Source: Aegilops tauschii subsp. strangulata
Taxonomy: Eukaryota; Streptophyta; Magnoliopsida; Poales; Poaceae
Length of the DNA stretch: 64,000 nt
NCBI RefSeq assembly: GCF_002575655.3
Contig: NC_053035.3
Location: forward strand, 87,135,322-87,199,321
Direction: 5' to 3'
Positions 22,974 to 31,599 of this stretch are shown piece after piece. The notes under the pieces are model-generated. The model was not told where the DNA came from. It did no database searches and worked only from the letters and a program-made list of their open reading frames with translations. Position numbers and translations under genes: made by a program. The first letter of the stretch is position 1. Each line of letters opens with the position of its first letter.

Positions 22974-23000
22974 TTCGTCTCTCTCTCTCTCTCTCGCTCA
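22974..23000 (+). repeat. CT-rich leader (Y-patch-like)
   Basis: A run of TCTCTC repeats followed by GC-rich sequence up to an ATG at 23095. This resembles the pyrimidine-rich 5' leader of plant nuclear genes and suggests a separate transcript for the third gene. Confidence 0.5.
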
Positions 23001-23094
23001 AGAACGGCGCCGGAGGTCCTCGCCGGATCTCCGTCTCCGGCCGCTCTCCTCGTATTCCGACCGGTGGGATCGTTCCCCACCACTCCCTCTTGCC

Positions 23095-25041
23095 ATGGAA
23101 CAAGGTTTCTCCCCAATCCCTCTCTTTTTCTTGTTCGTCTTGTTGCTTTTAGGTTTTGGGGAGATGCAAGTTGTTCTTGAGATTTTAGGCCAAATCTATG
23201 CAAGAGTAGGATGTAGGAGAGTAGTTTTGTGTAGTGTTGGTACTTGCTATAGTTGTCTCGTGATGGATTTGATCGACCATAGTACCGCGTGTTGACACGG
23301 TTGTGCTCAGATCTCCATGGCTATTTCGGATCTGCAACCGTGCGGTACTACCGCTCCTCAGGTGCGGTACTACCGCACGTCCGGTACTACCGCCCTACTG
23401 GCGCAGTACTACCGCACGTCCGGTACTACCGCCCTGCGGGTGCGGTACTACCGCTCCTTGGAGCGGTACTACCGCACGTGGCACAACACGCGTTACTACT
23501 GTTGTCTCAAATCCCTCTTGTGGCACTTCTTACGTGCCAAGTCTATTTGTTTCTCCTGCTTTGCTGTGGTCTTTGCATTGATCCTTCTCACGTTTCGTGT
23601 GTGTTTGTTTTGTGGTGTGTGTTTAGGTGGTGGCTCAGGTGCTCCGGCTCGCCGCTCCAATCCAAGCCGTGACACGGGATCCAAGCGTATGCGCAACACA
23701 GAGGAAGCAGAGGGCTCCAATGCCCCCCAACGCAGAACCAAGACCTCTGCCACTAAAGAGAAGGAACCCGCCAAGGGTATGGATGAGATACCGCTTGCTG
23801 AGTTCATCGCTCGGAGGAAGATCAATCTGTATGGAAACCCTCGTGCTAACTTTCGAGGGAATGATCTATTCTGGACCAAGCAGCAGAATCTCATTTATCT
23901 AGATGTCATCAAGGCCAAGCAAAATACCCATGTGGAGGTGAAGTGGATCAACATGCATCACATGCGCAAAGAGGCGCACCGGGAATACTTTGGTGAGGCT
24001 TTGGACCTCGTGGAGCAATTTGGCATTGAGCATATCATCTCATTCCACAAAGACTATGATCCTGAGATCCTTGCCCAGTTCTTTGCCTCCGTGCATTTTC
24101 ATCCCAATGAGGAAAGGACCATGACTTGGATGACCAATGGCCGACAACTGACTGCTACTTGGAAGGAATTCATGACCCTGCTTGGGGTTCCGGATGAGGG
24201 GCTCGGCACACCCCAAGGTGTTCGCCCTCATGCCAATCCCGAGTCTGCCAACAAGAACAAGCTCATGCCCTACCTTGTGGAGAAGAAGCTCTCCAATGGC
24301 AAGTCAACTTGGGTACTCAACTCCTTTCTTGACATCATGCACCGGATCTTCCGCAACACTCTCTTCCCACGCATTGGGGACAAGGACAAGGTGCATGCCT
24401 ATCTGGTGGATATGATGCTCTTGTGTGAAGATGCTCGCAACTCTCAGACACAGCCACTTGATGTCTCACATATCATGTGGATTGAACTTTGGTTTGCGGT
24501 CTACAACCGCAAGGTCCCCATCTATGGACCTTATTTGTTTCAGTTGATCCCGGCTACTTGGGAGCGGGTCTACCCTCAGGATGAGTTTGAGGCCCCTGGT
24601 TGGATCCGGCATGAGCCCATCAACCTCCGTATCAAGTCTCAGTGGGCCAACACTACCTCTCGTGCTGATACTGCGGCTGCCATGGACATGGATGCAGATG
24701 AGGATGAGGAGGAGGCAGCAGACGAGGACAGCTCTGAGGGTTACATCCCTCCCACCTCTGAGCCTTCTTGGGCTAAGCGACTGAATAACAAGATGAAGAT
24801 GCTGTTCTGTATGCAAGCAAAGGGGCAGTACCAGACCCATGTGGCTTCCAAGGAGACTCGCCGCCGCGACAAGCGGATTTTCAGGACTTTTGGCGAGAAC
24901 ATATCTAGCGGGTCAGAGGTGAACATCACCCCAGAGGCAGAATGGCTGCACAAGCAGGGCTATCGGTGGACCGAGTCTGAGGAGGAGTCCGTCCCAGCTG
25001 CAGAGTCTGACGAGGAGCGTGCCAGTGACTACTCCGCTTGA
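23095..25041 (+). CDS. Sirevirus third gene (env-like position), predicted two-exon
   Basis: A long open frame (23317-25041) lies between pol and the 3' LTR. Its first 100 codons only read through palindromes and are probably not coding. I favour a spliced form: ATG in good context (CCATGG) at 23095, exon 1 23095-23104, intron 23105-23626 (GT...TTTAG after a T-rich tract), exon 2 23627-25041; phase is kept, giving about 474 residues. The protein has a basic N terminus (RR, KR clusters), a globular region (about 50-320) resembling the plant retrotransposon domain Pfam calls putative plant transposon protein, an acidic stretch (DADEDEEEAADEDSSE) and an acidic C terminus. I see no signal peptide or membrane span, so an envelope role is doubtful. 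The frame is undamaged, unlike pol. Confidence 0.7.
23338..23482 (+). repeat. Palindrome cluster 3, inside predicted intron
   Basis: Seven or more GCGGTACTACCGC or CCGGTACTACCGC copies in 145 bp. They fall in the proposed intron 23105-23626. Confidence 0.8.
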
Positions 25042-25498
25042 GCCACCACTATTGTTGTAGGTGTCCTCTCTGCCTTTTTGGCGTCTCGATGCCAAAGGGG
25101 GAGAGAGTGTAGGATTTGCTGCGAGTTATGTCGTGGTTGGGTCAGTTGAACTTCGTTTATTTCGTTTGCTTTGGTTTGCTTTGGTTTGTGCTCGTAAGAC
25201 CTTCTATCATATGGTGTAAGACATATGCACTCTATCATACCGTAGTGAGCTTATTCTATCTTGTGCTTATTACATTTTGCTCCTGTCTATCTTGCTTAGC
25301 TTTAGCCTAATTGCAAGATTTGCCATGTCTATAAAATATAGGGGGAGTGTTGATCCTAGTATGTGTGCCATGCAGTCCAAAGCACTCATCGAGATAGCAC
25401 ACATCTAGGGGGAGCCCGCCTATATTTTAGAGACTTGGGGTTTGCCCTTGCTCTTTGCGTTATACCCTCGTGCAAATCTCGTGTTGTCATCAATCCAC
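25042..25498 (+). other. 3' untranslated region of the third gene
   Basis: No coding frame. Three A/G-rich patches (AAAGGGGGAGAGAGTG near 25093, AGGGGGAGTGTTG near 25340, AGGGGGAGCCCG near 25408) look like duplicated or decayed polypurine tracts before the functional one. Confidence 0.55.
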
Positions 25499-25513
25499 CA
25501 AAAAGGGGGAGAT
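25499..25513 (+). other. Sirevirus polypurine tract
   Basis: AAAAAGGGGGAGAT ends one base before the TGTAAGG of the 3' LTR. Confidence 0.85.
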
Positions 25514-25845
25514 TGTAAGGGCATTTTTATCCCTTAGTTGGTTTTGGTGATTGATGACAATGCTTTTGCGGACTAATCATGTGCATCAAATATTTCAGAT
25601 ATATTGACTAGGCACAAGATGATTGGGTTCCCCTCAAAGGCTATAGAAGACGACGTTTCTCTTCGGTTCTTTTCGGTGGTATTGAGTCGTAGGGAAGCCG
25701 TACTATTAAGAGGGGGTCCGCTTTGGAAAGGTTGGGTGGATTCATCACGTACACATCGTCCCTTGCACCTCCTTTCCTCTTGCCTTTGGAGCAGCCTAAG
25801 TTTTCCTTGTCTATGCAATTATAGCTCTTGTCTGCCGAACTAGGA

Positions 25846-26392
25846 AGTGCGGTAGTACTGCTCGTCAGAGCGGTAGTACCGCAGGACCTTGCGGTAGTAC
25901 CGCCCGCTGGTGCGGTAGTACCGCAAGGCCCCACGGTAGTACCGCTTCTGGTAAGCGGTAGTACCGTGGTCCCTGCTTAGTTCCGCAACTACGCGGCTGT
26001 AAGGGGCGGATGTAATTTTTTACATCCGCACCTCGCGCGGTAGTACCGCGGCTGGCTTACGGTACTACCGCGTCGGGTTTTTGCATCGACTCCAACTCTG
26101 TGGAAGTAACCACAGATGTAATTTTTTATATCCGTGCCTTCCCATCCCTGGACAGTCCCTGCCTTGCGGTAGTACCGCAAGGGGAGCGGTAGTACCGCGC
26201 CAGCAGTACTACCGCCCTCTGCCTTAGTGCATGTGTGGCTGTTCTGGTCTCTGCTGCGTGGGCGGTAGTACCGCGGGGCTCTGCGGTAATACCGCATACC
26301 CCTATGGCAGTACCACGCCTCATGTGCGGTAGTACCACATGCCCCTGCGGTAGTACCGCGCCTCAGGTGCGGTAGTACCGCGCTGCGGAGGC
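25846..26392 (+). repeat. Palindrome cluster in 3' LTR
   Basis: Counterpart of 14959-15432 with about two more units, some decayed (GCGGTAATACCGC, ATGGCAGTACCAC). Hairpins at 26006-26029 and 26111-26136. Confidence 0.85.
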
Positions 26393-26448
26393 TGAGTTGG
26401 TGGATAACGGTTGGATTTGTTCTTCCACTATATAAGGGGTGTCTTCCT

Positions 26449-26848
26449 GAGTGCGGATTTCTGGAGGCCGAGCTCCAGTGAGCTCGGTATTTTCAAAAAA
26501 TCAAAAAGTGTATTTAAATGTTCCAAAAAATCTGAAAAAAAATCCATGGAAACATATATGTATTCCGCAAGAACGTGTTAATTTTCGTCGAAAAATGTTG
26601 TGATTTGTAGGCTGTACAAAAATAACAAATTTCTGGCCCAATAACAAAAATAAAAGGCCCATTTAAAAATGTGTATTTGTCTTTTTTCTGTACGCCACAT
26701 GTAAACGTATAATGCTGTGAAAATTTGCATATACATAGTATACATGTGCATGTTTGTTCATAAAATAAAATTGGAATTTTTCGCACTCTGAAAAAATAAA
26801 TTTTGAAAACGAGCTCACTGGAGCTCGGCCTCCGTTGGCATTTTCCGG
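26449..26848. mobile_element. Mutator-type MITE inside the 3' LTR
   Basis: A 400-bp AT-rich insertion flanked by a 9-bp direct repeat TGTCTTCCT (26440-26448, 26849-26857). Both ends carry GGAGGCCGAGCTCCAGTGAG in opposite orientation (about 24 bp of near-perfect inverted repeat, set 13-15 bases in from the ends). The 9-bp duplication fits Mutator; no coding capacity. It lies about 12 bp downstream of the LTR TATA box. Confidence 0.8.
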
Positions 26849-27581
26849 TGTCTTCCTCCTCTAGTTGACCACTTCTTCCACCTCCAAGCTCCATTGTTGC
26901 TCTAAGCTCCATATTCGCCCGATCTCCTTCCCTAGCCAATCAAACTTGTTGATTCTCTAGGGATTGGTTGAGGAGGCCCCGATCTACACTTCCACCAAGA
27001 GATATTTGAATCCCCCCACTAATCCCTTGTGGATCTTGTTACTCTTGGGTGTTTGAGCACCCTAGACGGTTGAGGTCACCGTGGAGCCATAGTCCATTGT
27101 GGTGAAGCTTCGTGGTGTCGTTGGGAGCCTCCAATTAAGTTGTGGAGATTGCCCCAACCTTGTTTGTAAAGGTTCAGTCGCCGCTTTCAAGGGCACCAAT
27201 AGTGGAATCACGACATCTCGCATTGTGTGAGGGCGTGAGGAGAATACGGTGGCCCTAGTGGCTTCTTGGGGAGCATTGTGCCTCCACACCGCTCCAACGG
27301 AGACGTACTTCCTCTCAAAGGGAAGGAACTTCGGTAACACATCCTCGTCTTCACCGGCTCCACTCTTGGTTATCTCGTGCCTTTACTTGTGCAAGTTTAT
27401 TTGTGCCTTATCTCTTGCTTGCGTGTATGCTTATTGTTGTTGCATCATATAGGTTGCTCACCTAGTTGCATATCTAGACAACCTACTTTGATGCAAAGTT
27501 TAAATTGATAAAGAAAAGCTAAAAATTGTTAGTTGCCTATTCACCCCCCCTCTAGTCAACTATATCGATCCTTTCAGTAAC

Positions 27582-28886
27582 CATCTGTTAGACTATTGCA
27601 CACAACTATTAGTAGGCTAGTAAGTGAATCACTAATACACACAATGCACTTCATCTAGCATTAAAGTTGCTCCAGTTTAGCACTAGAGTTGCCTCATCTA
27701 GCATCAAAGTTGCTTTAAAAAAGCATTAAAACATATTCATACGAGATCTAGCTTTGGAGAGTTCATCACGAGGAACCCAACGATGAAAACGGATCATAAT
27801 TCCAACACGCGGTTTAAAAGTTATAGCCTTTTGGAATTTTCTTGTACTGAAATTAATGCATGTTATGTCATCGTTGGGTTCATATGGTTGGTCGGACGAG
27901 TTCGTGAAAGATCAACGTACTATAGTAGATGAATCTTTCCATATATGGGCAACTTAGGATGATGTTAAGCTACTCGTTAGTCACGGCACGCAAATATTGT
28001 GACGTTGCTTATTATTGTTTTTCTAAGTTGCCTACAAACACTCTAAAGTTGCCTAACGGTGATGCTTAGTTGCCCGACATTACTTTTTCAGTTGCCTACA
28101 ATACATTGAAAAGTTGTCCATAAGTGTTGCTAAGTTGCATATCTACGAAACTAAGTTGCTTAGCATACCGAAAAGTATTTTATGCAACTAACGACCATGT
28201 TAAGCTATTCATTAGTCATGGCCGGCAGCTTAGGATAAAATGTTAGCCTACCTCTAAAACTAAGTGGCCTACAATACTATCAACTTAGAGGCAAAACTAA
28301 ACTAGTTATGGTAGAAAACTTAGAGGTGAAGCTAGTTAACTTAGTAGTCATGGTAGCTAACTTCAAAGGGATTTTCGATGATACACAGTCATCCTACACA
28401 GACTGGCGGTAAGTTGTTTTCCTATAGCACTAAAGTTACTTCCGTTTCACCCAAAGTTGTTCATAAAAAAAGTTAGTCAAAACATACTCATATGGAATCT
28501 AGTTTCGAAGAGCTCATCGCGTGGAACCTAGCCGTGGAAACAAATTTGAGTTTCGATGATCAGTTCAAAAGTTATAGCTTTTTGAAATTTTGAAAAATGC
28601 AAATTAAATGCATGCAACGTGGGATCTTGTTAGGAAATCACGACATGGATGGGCGCACTGAGACATGGTGGACCAACTCCTTTTTCTGTGCATTAATTTC
28701 TTTCCGTGGGCCGTGTATTGGGACCGCGCGCGCGAGAGAGGTGGGAAACTGGAGCATATAATTTCTTGTCGTGTAGCGCGTGCGCCAGCCACAACAAAAT
28801 CGCGCAGCTGCATGATTCAGTATTTGGGATAATTGATTGACCTATTATCGTAATTAGCCATATGTATCGGTGCCCCTGAGGTGGCT
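27582..28886. mobile_element. Right part of the GTTGCC-rich element
   Basis: Resumes the motif vocabulary of 480-1373 right after GTAAC. Contains two direct copies of the arm sequence (about 27720-27870 and 28480-28620). From 28620 to 28886 the text is unique and includes a GCGCGCGAGAG patch. No gene seen. Confidence 0.55.
28480..28620 (-). repeat. Inverted arm, right copy
   Basis: Inverted relative to 350-490; key shared words are GAAGAGCTC, TCGATG and AAAAGTTATAGCTTTTT. Confidence 0.6.
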
Positions 28887-28904
28887 TTATGGGTTTAAAT
28901 ACTC

Positions 28905-28905
<1 letters not shown>
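28887..28905. repeat. 19-bp direct repeat, right copy
   Basis: Identical to 162-180. Confidence 0.6.

Positions 28906-28910
<5 letters not shown>

Positions 28911-28957
<47 letters not shown>
28911..28957. repeat. (TA)n microsatellite
   Basis: About 23 TA dinucleotides in a row; typical MITE insertion neighbourhood. Confidence 0.9.
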
Positions 28958-28960
<3 letters not shown>

Positions 28961-29340
28961 ATACTATTCATCACCCAGGGTGCAGAATAAGTTATTCTTC
29001 ACCCGAGGTAATTTTACAATCATTTCATAATGAAATTACGTTTGGAATTCAAATAGTTACATTTTTATTGATCCACTACGTAAAATTTGGCATAAAAAAA
29101 TAAAAATATAGGTCATAAAACAAGAAAAATTGCAGTTTATGTGTATTTTACACTATGTTTTTACGTTTGTAATTTTACATAACATAAAATATTTTTTACG
29201 ACGATCATATATATTTTTACGGTATCTTTTTACGTCGGAAATAAGACAAAACTTATGGAACGTAAAATTACGATATATTAATGATAAAATAGAGGGGTGA
29301 AGAATAACTATTCCTTATCAGGGTGACGAATAGTCAATCC
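28958..29340 (+). mobile_element. MITE, left member of a mirror-image pair
   Basis: About 383 bp with imperfect inverted ends: (GGGATA)CTATTCATCACCCAGGG on the left and, read backward, (GGATTG)ACTATTCGTCACCC on the right, each followed by GAATA and TTATTCTTCACCC. ATAG flanks both sides. Non-coding. The inverted copy is at 36484-36867, roughly 90% similar by eye. Confidence 0.75.
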
Positions 29341-29345
29341 ATAGT

Positions 29346-29387
29346 CACATTATTCTGATCATGGGATCAGAATAGTATTCTGATCAC
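29346..29387 (+). repeat. Inverted terminal repeat, left, of a 7.1-kb element
   Basis: Carries ATTCTGATCATGGGATCAGA plus a second TATTCTGATCAC. It is the reverse complement of 36409-36448 with few changes, and itself contains inverted ATTCTGATC/GATCAGAAT words. Confidence 0.7.
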
Positions 29388-29393
29388 GGCGTG

Positions 29394-29402
29394 CTATATA
29401 GG
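29394..29402 (+). promoter_or_regulatory. Possible TATA box
   Basis: CTATATAGG, seven bases inside the left inverted repeat and followed by a pyrimidine- and GC-rich leader, as in a plant gene. Confidence 0.4.
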
Positions 29403-30302
29403 GACGATGAGATCCTCCGAAACTCCCGGTAGGGAATAAAAGAAAAACTCCCACCATCTCTCACCAACCTCCCGACTCCCTCCAATGCATCGCCGCCGGC
29501 CCCAACCTCCTGATTCCAGCGCGTTGCCGGACCCCTCCACCTGCTTCCGCCGCGTCGCCCCGAACCGGCGCCGCCGGACCCCTCTTCCCTTCTGTCGGCG
29601 TGCCTCTTCCCCCGCCGCCGGAGCGCCACTTCCCCCATCCGCCGGCGCTCCTCCTCCCGCTCCACCCTAAACCATGCGCCTCCATCCTCCCACCCCGACG
29701 CGAGCGACCCACTGGGCGCCGCACCTGCATCGCCGCCCCCCTCCCCAGCCACCGGCGCGCCATCCTCCCCGCTCCACTGCCGCCACCCCGCCCCGGCCGC
29801 AACCCACGACGCCCCGTCTCTCCTCCCCTGGATCGCCGTTGCGTGCCGCCGATGCAGGACACCTCCCGATGCGCTGCCGCCATGTCGCGGATGACCCCGA
29901 GCGACCTTCTTTTCCACCTCCCCAAGCGCCGCCACTCTGGACCCATCGCACTCAGGCCCTCACCCCTGCCGCCGCGACCTTCTCCCCTTGCCACCGCGAC
30001 CTTCTTCCCCCTGCCTCCGCGACCTTCTTCCCCCTTCCCCGCACTGCCCTTCGGATGAGAGGCAGCGCTCCAACCAGCCATGCTCATGGGTCACCGCCCA
30101 CCACCAGCGCACCTCATTCCGCCGGCACGAACTTCCTCTCGCCCCTAACTCAATCCTTCTTTTGCCGGCCAGATCCGAGCGCCTTCTCTGCCCACGCCTC
30201 TCCGGCGAGAGCCTCCTTCTCTACATACTCCGAGTGACTCCGGACAGATCCATGGAGCTCGAGAAGTTCATTGGCTGCGGAGGTGGTTGCTGCCGACTCC
30301 AG
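29400..30302 (+). other. GC-rich gene-like leader with a possible first exon
   Basis: CT-rich then very GC-rich sequence with proline/arginine-rich open frames on both strands (for example 29674-30237), none recognisable. They are probably composition effects. At the 3' edge an ATG at 30252 opens a 17-codon exon (starts MELEKFIGCGGG) that ends at a good splice donor, CAG|GTGAGC (30302/30303). The pattern is that of a captured 5' end of a host gene. I cannot identify the gene or a second exon. Confidence 0.35.
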
Positions 30303-31300
30303 GTGAGCACCTGCTCCTGGCTCCTCCTGGCTTCTGCTCATGCCCAACCCACCTCTTCCCCTTTGTCTGCACGTGGAGGCGGCCGTTTCCGGATGTGCTT
30401 ATACATATTGAACTGCAAGGTTGCATGACTCGGTTTGAGGTAGTGGCTTTGCCGCTGCAGGGCTTCGCCTCACTCGGACGACTCACTACCTCTAGCGGCC
30501 GCCGCCGTCCATCGCGCCGGCTCATGTCACCTTCCTGGTCGCCCCACGCGCTGACCAGCGCTGCTCCGATCCAGCTCCTCCATCCTCCAGCCACGACAAC
30601 CAAGTCCAAAAACAAAAGAAGTTCTGATTCTCGCAAGCTACAAGTTCAGAGCTTTCACTTCTCTGAACAAAATTCAGATTTTTGCACCTACATATATGCC
30701 AAGTAGGTTCACTTGTGCGAGCGGTGCTTCCAGTTCAGTTGCAAGCTTTCGCTTCTTCATGATCACGATCGCTTGCTTGTCTTCTCTTCTTCCCTGAACC
30801 CAATCCCCTGGGATCATGCAGGGAGTTTCAAAGAGCGTTAACTACTCAGAACCTGAGTATTTTGTGGTGGTTTGATCTGAATGATCAATATGTTTGCTTC
30901 TTGATACTACACAAAAGAAGAAAAACGGCAAGTCTATCATCCAATTGAGTGTGTGTTTCAGAATTCAAGATCGGTAATTTCTACATTGAGTGGTAGGTCC
31001 ACGCACACAATCTCTGCTTTCAACTTGAAGAAAAAGCAGTCATCATGTCCGGCACAAACACAGAAATCTCATGGCCCAGTGATCTGCCGCGTCGCACGCC
31101 AACAATGAGCGACAAGCTCAAAGATTCGCTTGATTTAGTCGGAGGAAAATGCATACTGCATCCGTTTGTGGCTGCAGAAAATACAGAAGTTCCTTTAGAG
31201 ATGTAGTATTATTCTTCAGAGTTCTGATAACTGAATTTTGGGCCGCTGAACCATGCTAACCTCGACCTTGTAAAAGGATGTTCAGAAGTTTGAAGTAGAC
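30303..31300. other. Unassigned 1-kb segment
   Basis: Mixed-composition DNA with gene-like text (30480-30620 is GC-rich, and 31040-31200 includes a short frame with SWPSDLPRRTPTMSDKLKDS) but no domain or clear exon structure. May be the intron/exon continuation of the captured leader upstream. Confidence 0.3.
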
Positions 31301-31329
31301 TAAAAAAAAAGTAAAAAAAAAAGAGCTAT

Positions 31330-31520
31330 GTGCTGCTGTGTCCGTAGTAGGTGTGGTGTCTCGTATGTGTGTGCGAGCGTTCACTGTGTGGGTCCTCGTG
31401 TGTTCCTGTGGGTCGTATGCTCCCATGTGTGCGTGCTCTTTTTTTTTGAGAAAAATGTGTGCGTGCTCTAGTGTGTGTGTCATGTGTGCTCTCATGTATA
31501 CTCCGTGTAATTATTGTGTC
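31330..31520. repeat. GTGTGTGC-rich low-complexity stretch
   Basis: Repeated TGTGTGCGTGCTC words with an internal T8 run. Open frames here are artefacts. Confidence 0.7.
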
Positions 31521-31599
31521 CATATGTTCATAAGGTTATTTGATTGTGTCGAGAAACTTCTAAATTTTATATTTGTCCATTGCCCAGTGTATAAGCAAA

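Larger units (their letters stand above)
14630..27576 (+). mobile_element. Ty1-copia Sirevirus with env-like third gene, pol broken
   Basis: LTRs begin TGTAAGGGCA and end CGATCCTTTCA; the 5-bp duplication GTAAC is at 14625-14629 and 27577-27581. Order is LTR, tRNA-Met primer site, long gag, protease, integrase, reverse transcriptase, RNase H, a roughly 3.3-kb 3' region with a third gene, purine tract, LTR. Integrase before reverse transcriptase marks it as copia. The long gag, third gene and palindrome clusters mark it as a Sirevirus (Maximus or Inga in wheat are candidate families, from memory). Pol has one nonsense change and two 1-base deletions, so the copy is non-autonomous. The 3' LTR carries a nested MITE. 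Confidence 0.9.
25514..27576 (+). repeat. Sirevirus 3' LTR (2063 bp, with nested MITE)
   Basis: Matches 14630-16216 closely apart from three differences: a 400-bp MITE at 26449-26848, and two places where palindrome units have been gained or lost (one extra unit near 25895-25920, one near 26300-26345). Ends at CCTTTCA before the duplicated GTAAC. Confidence 0.92.

Noticed and set aside
23317..23626. First 100 codons of the long frame of the Sirevirus third gene
   Set aside because: They consist of translated palindromes (repeated RYYRT) and hydrophobic filler; a spliced start at 23095 is more economical.
28870..29103. Frames made of IYIYIY repeats
   Set aside because: Translation of the (TA)n microsatellite.
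29384..30087. Minus-strand Gly/Arg-rich frames of 183 and 208 codons
   Set aside because: Composition-driven; the opposite strand is equally open and looks like a plant 5' leader.
31256..31523. HTHTRAR-type frames
   Set aside because: Translation of a GTGTGTGC low-complexity stretch.
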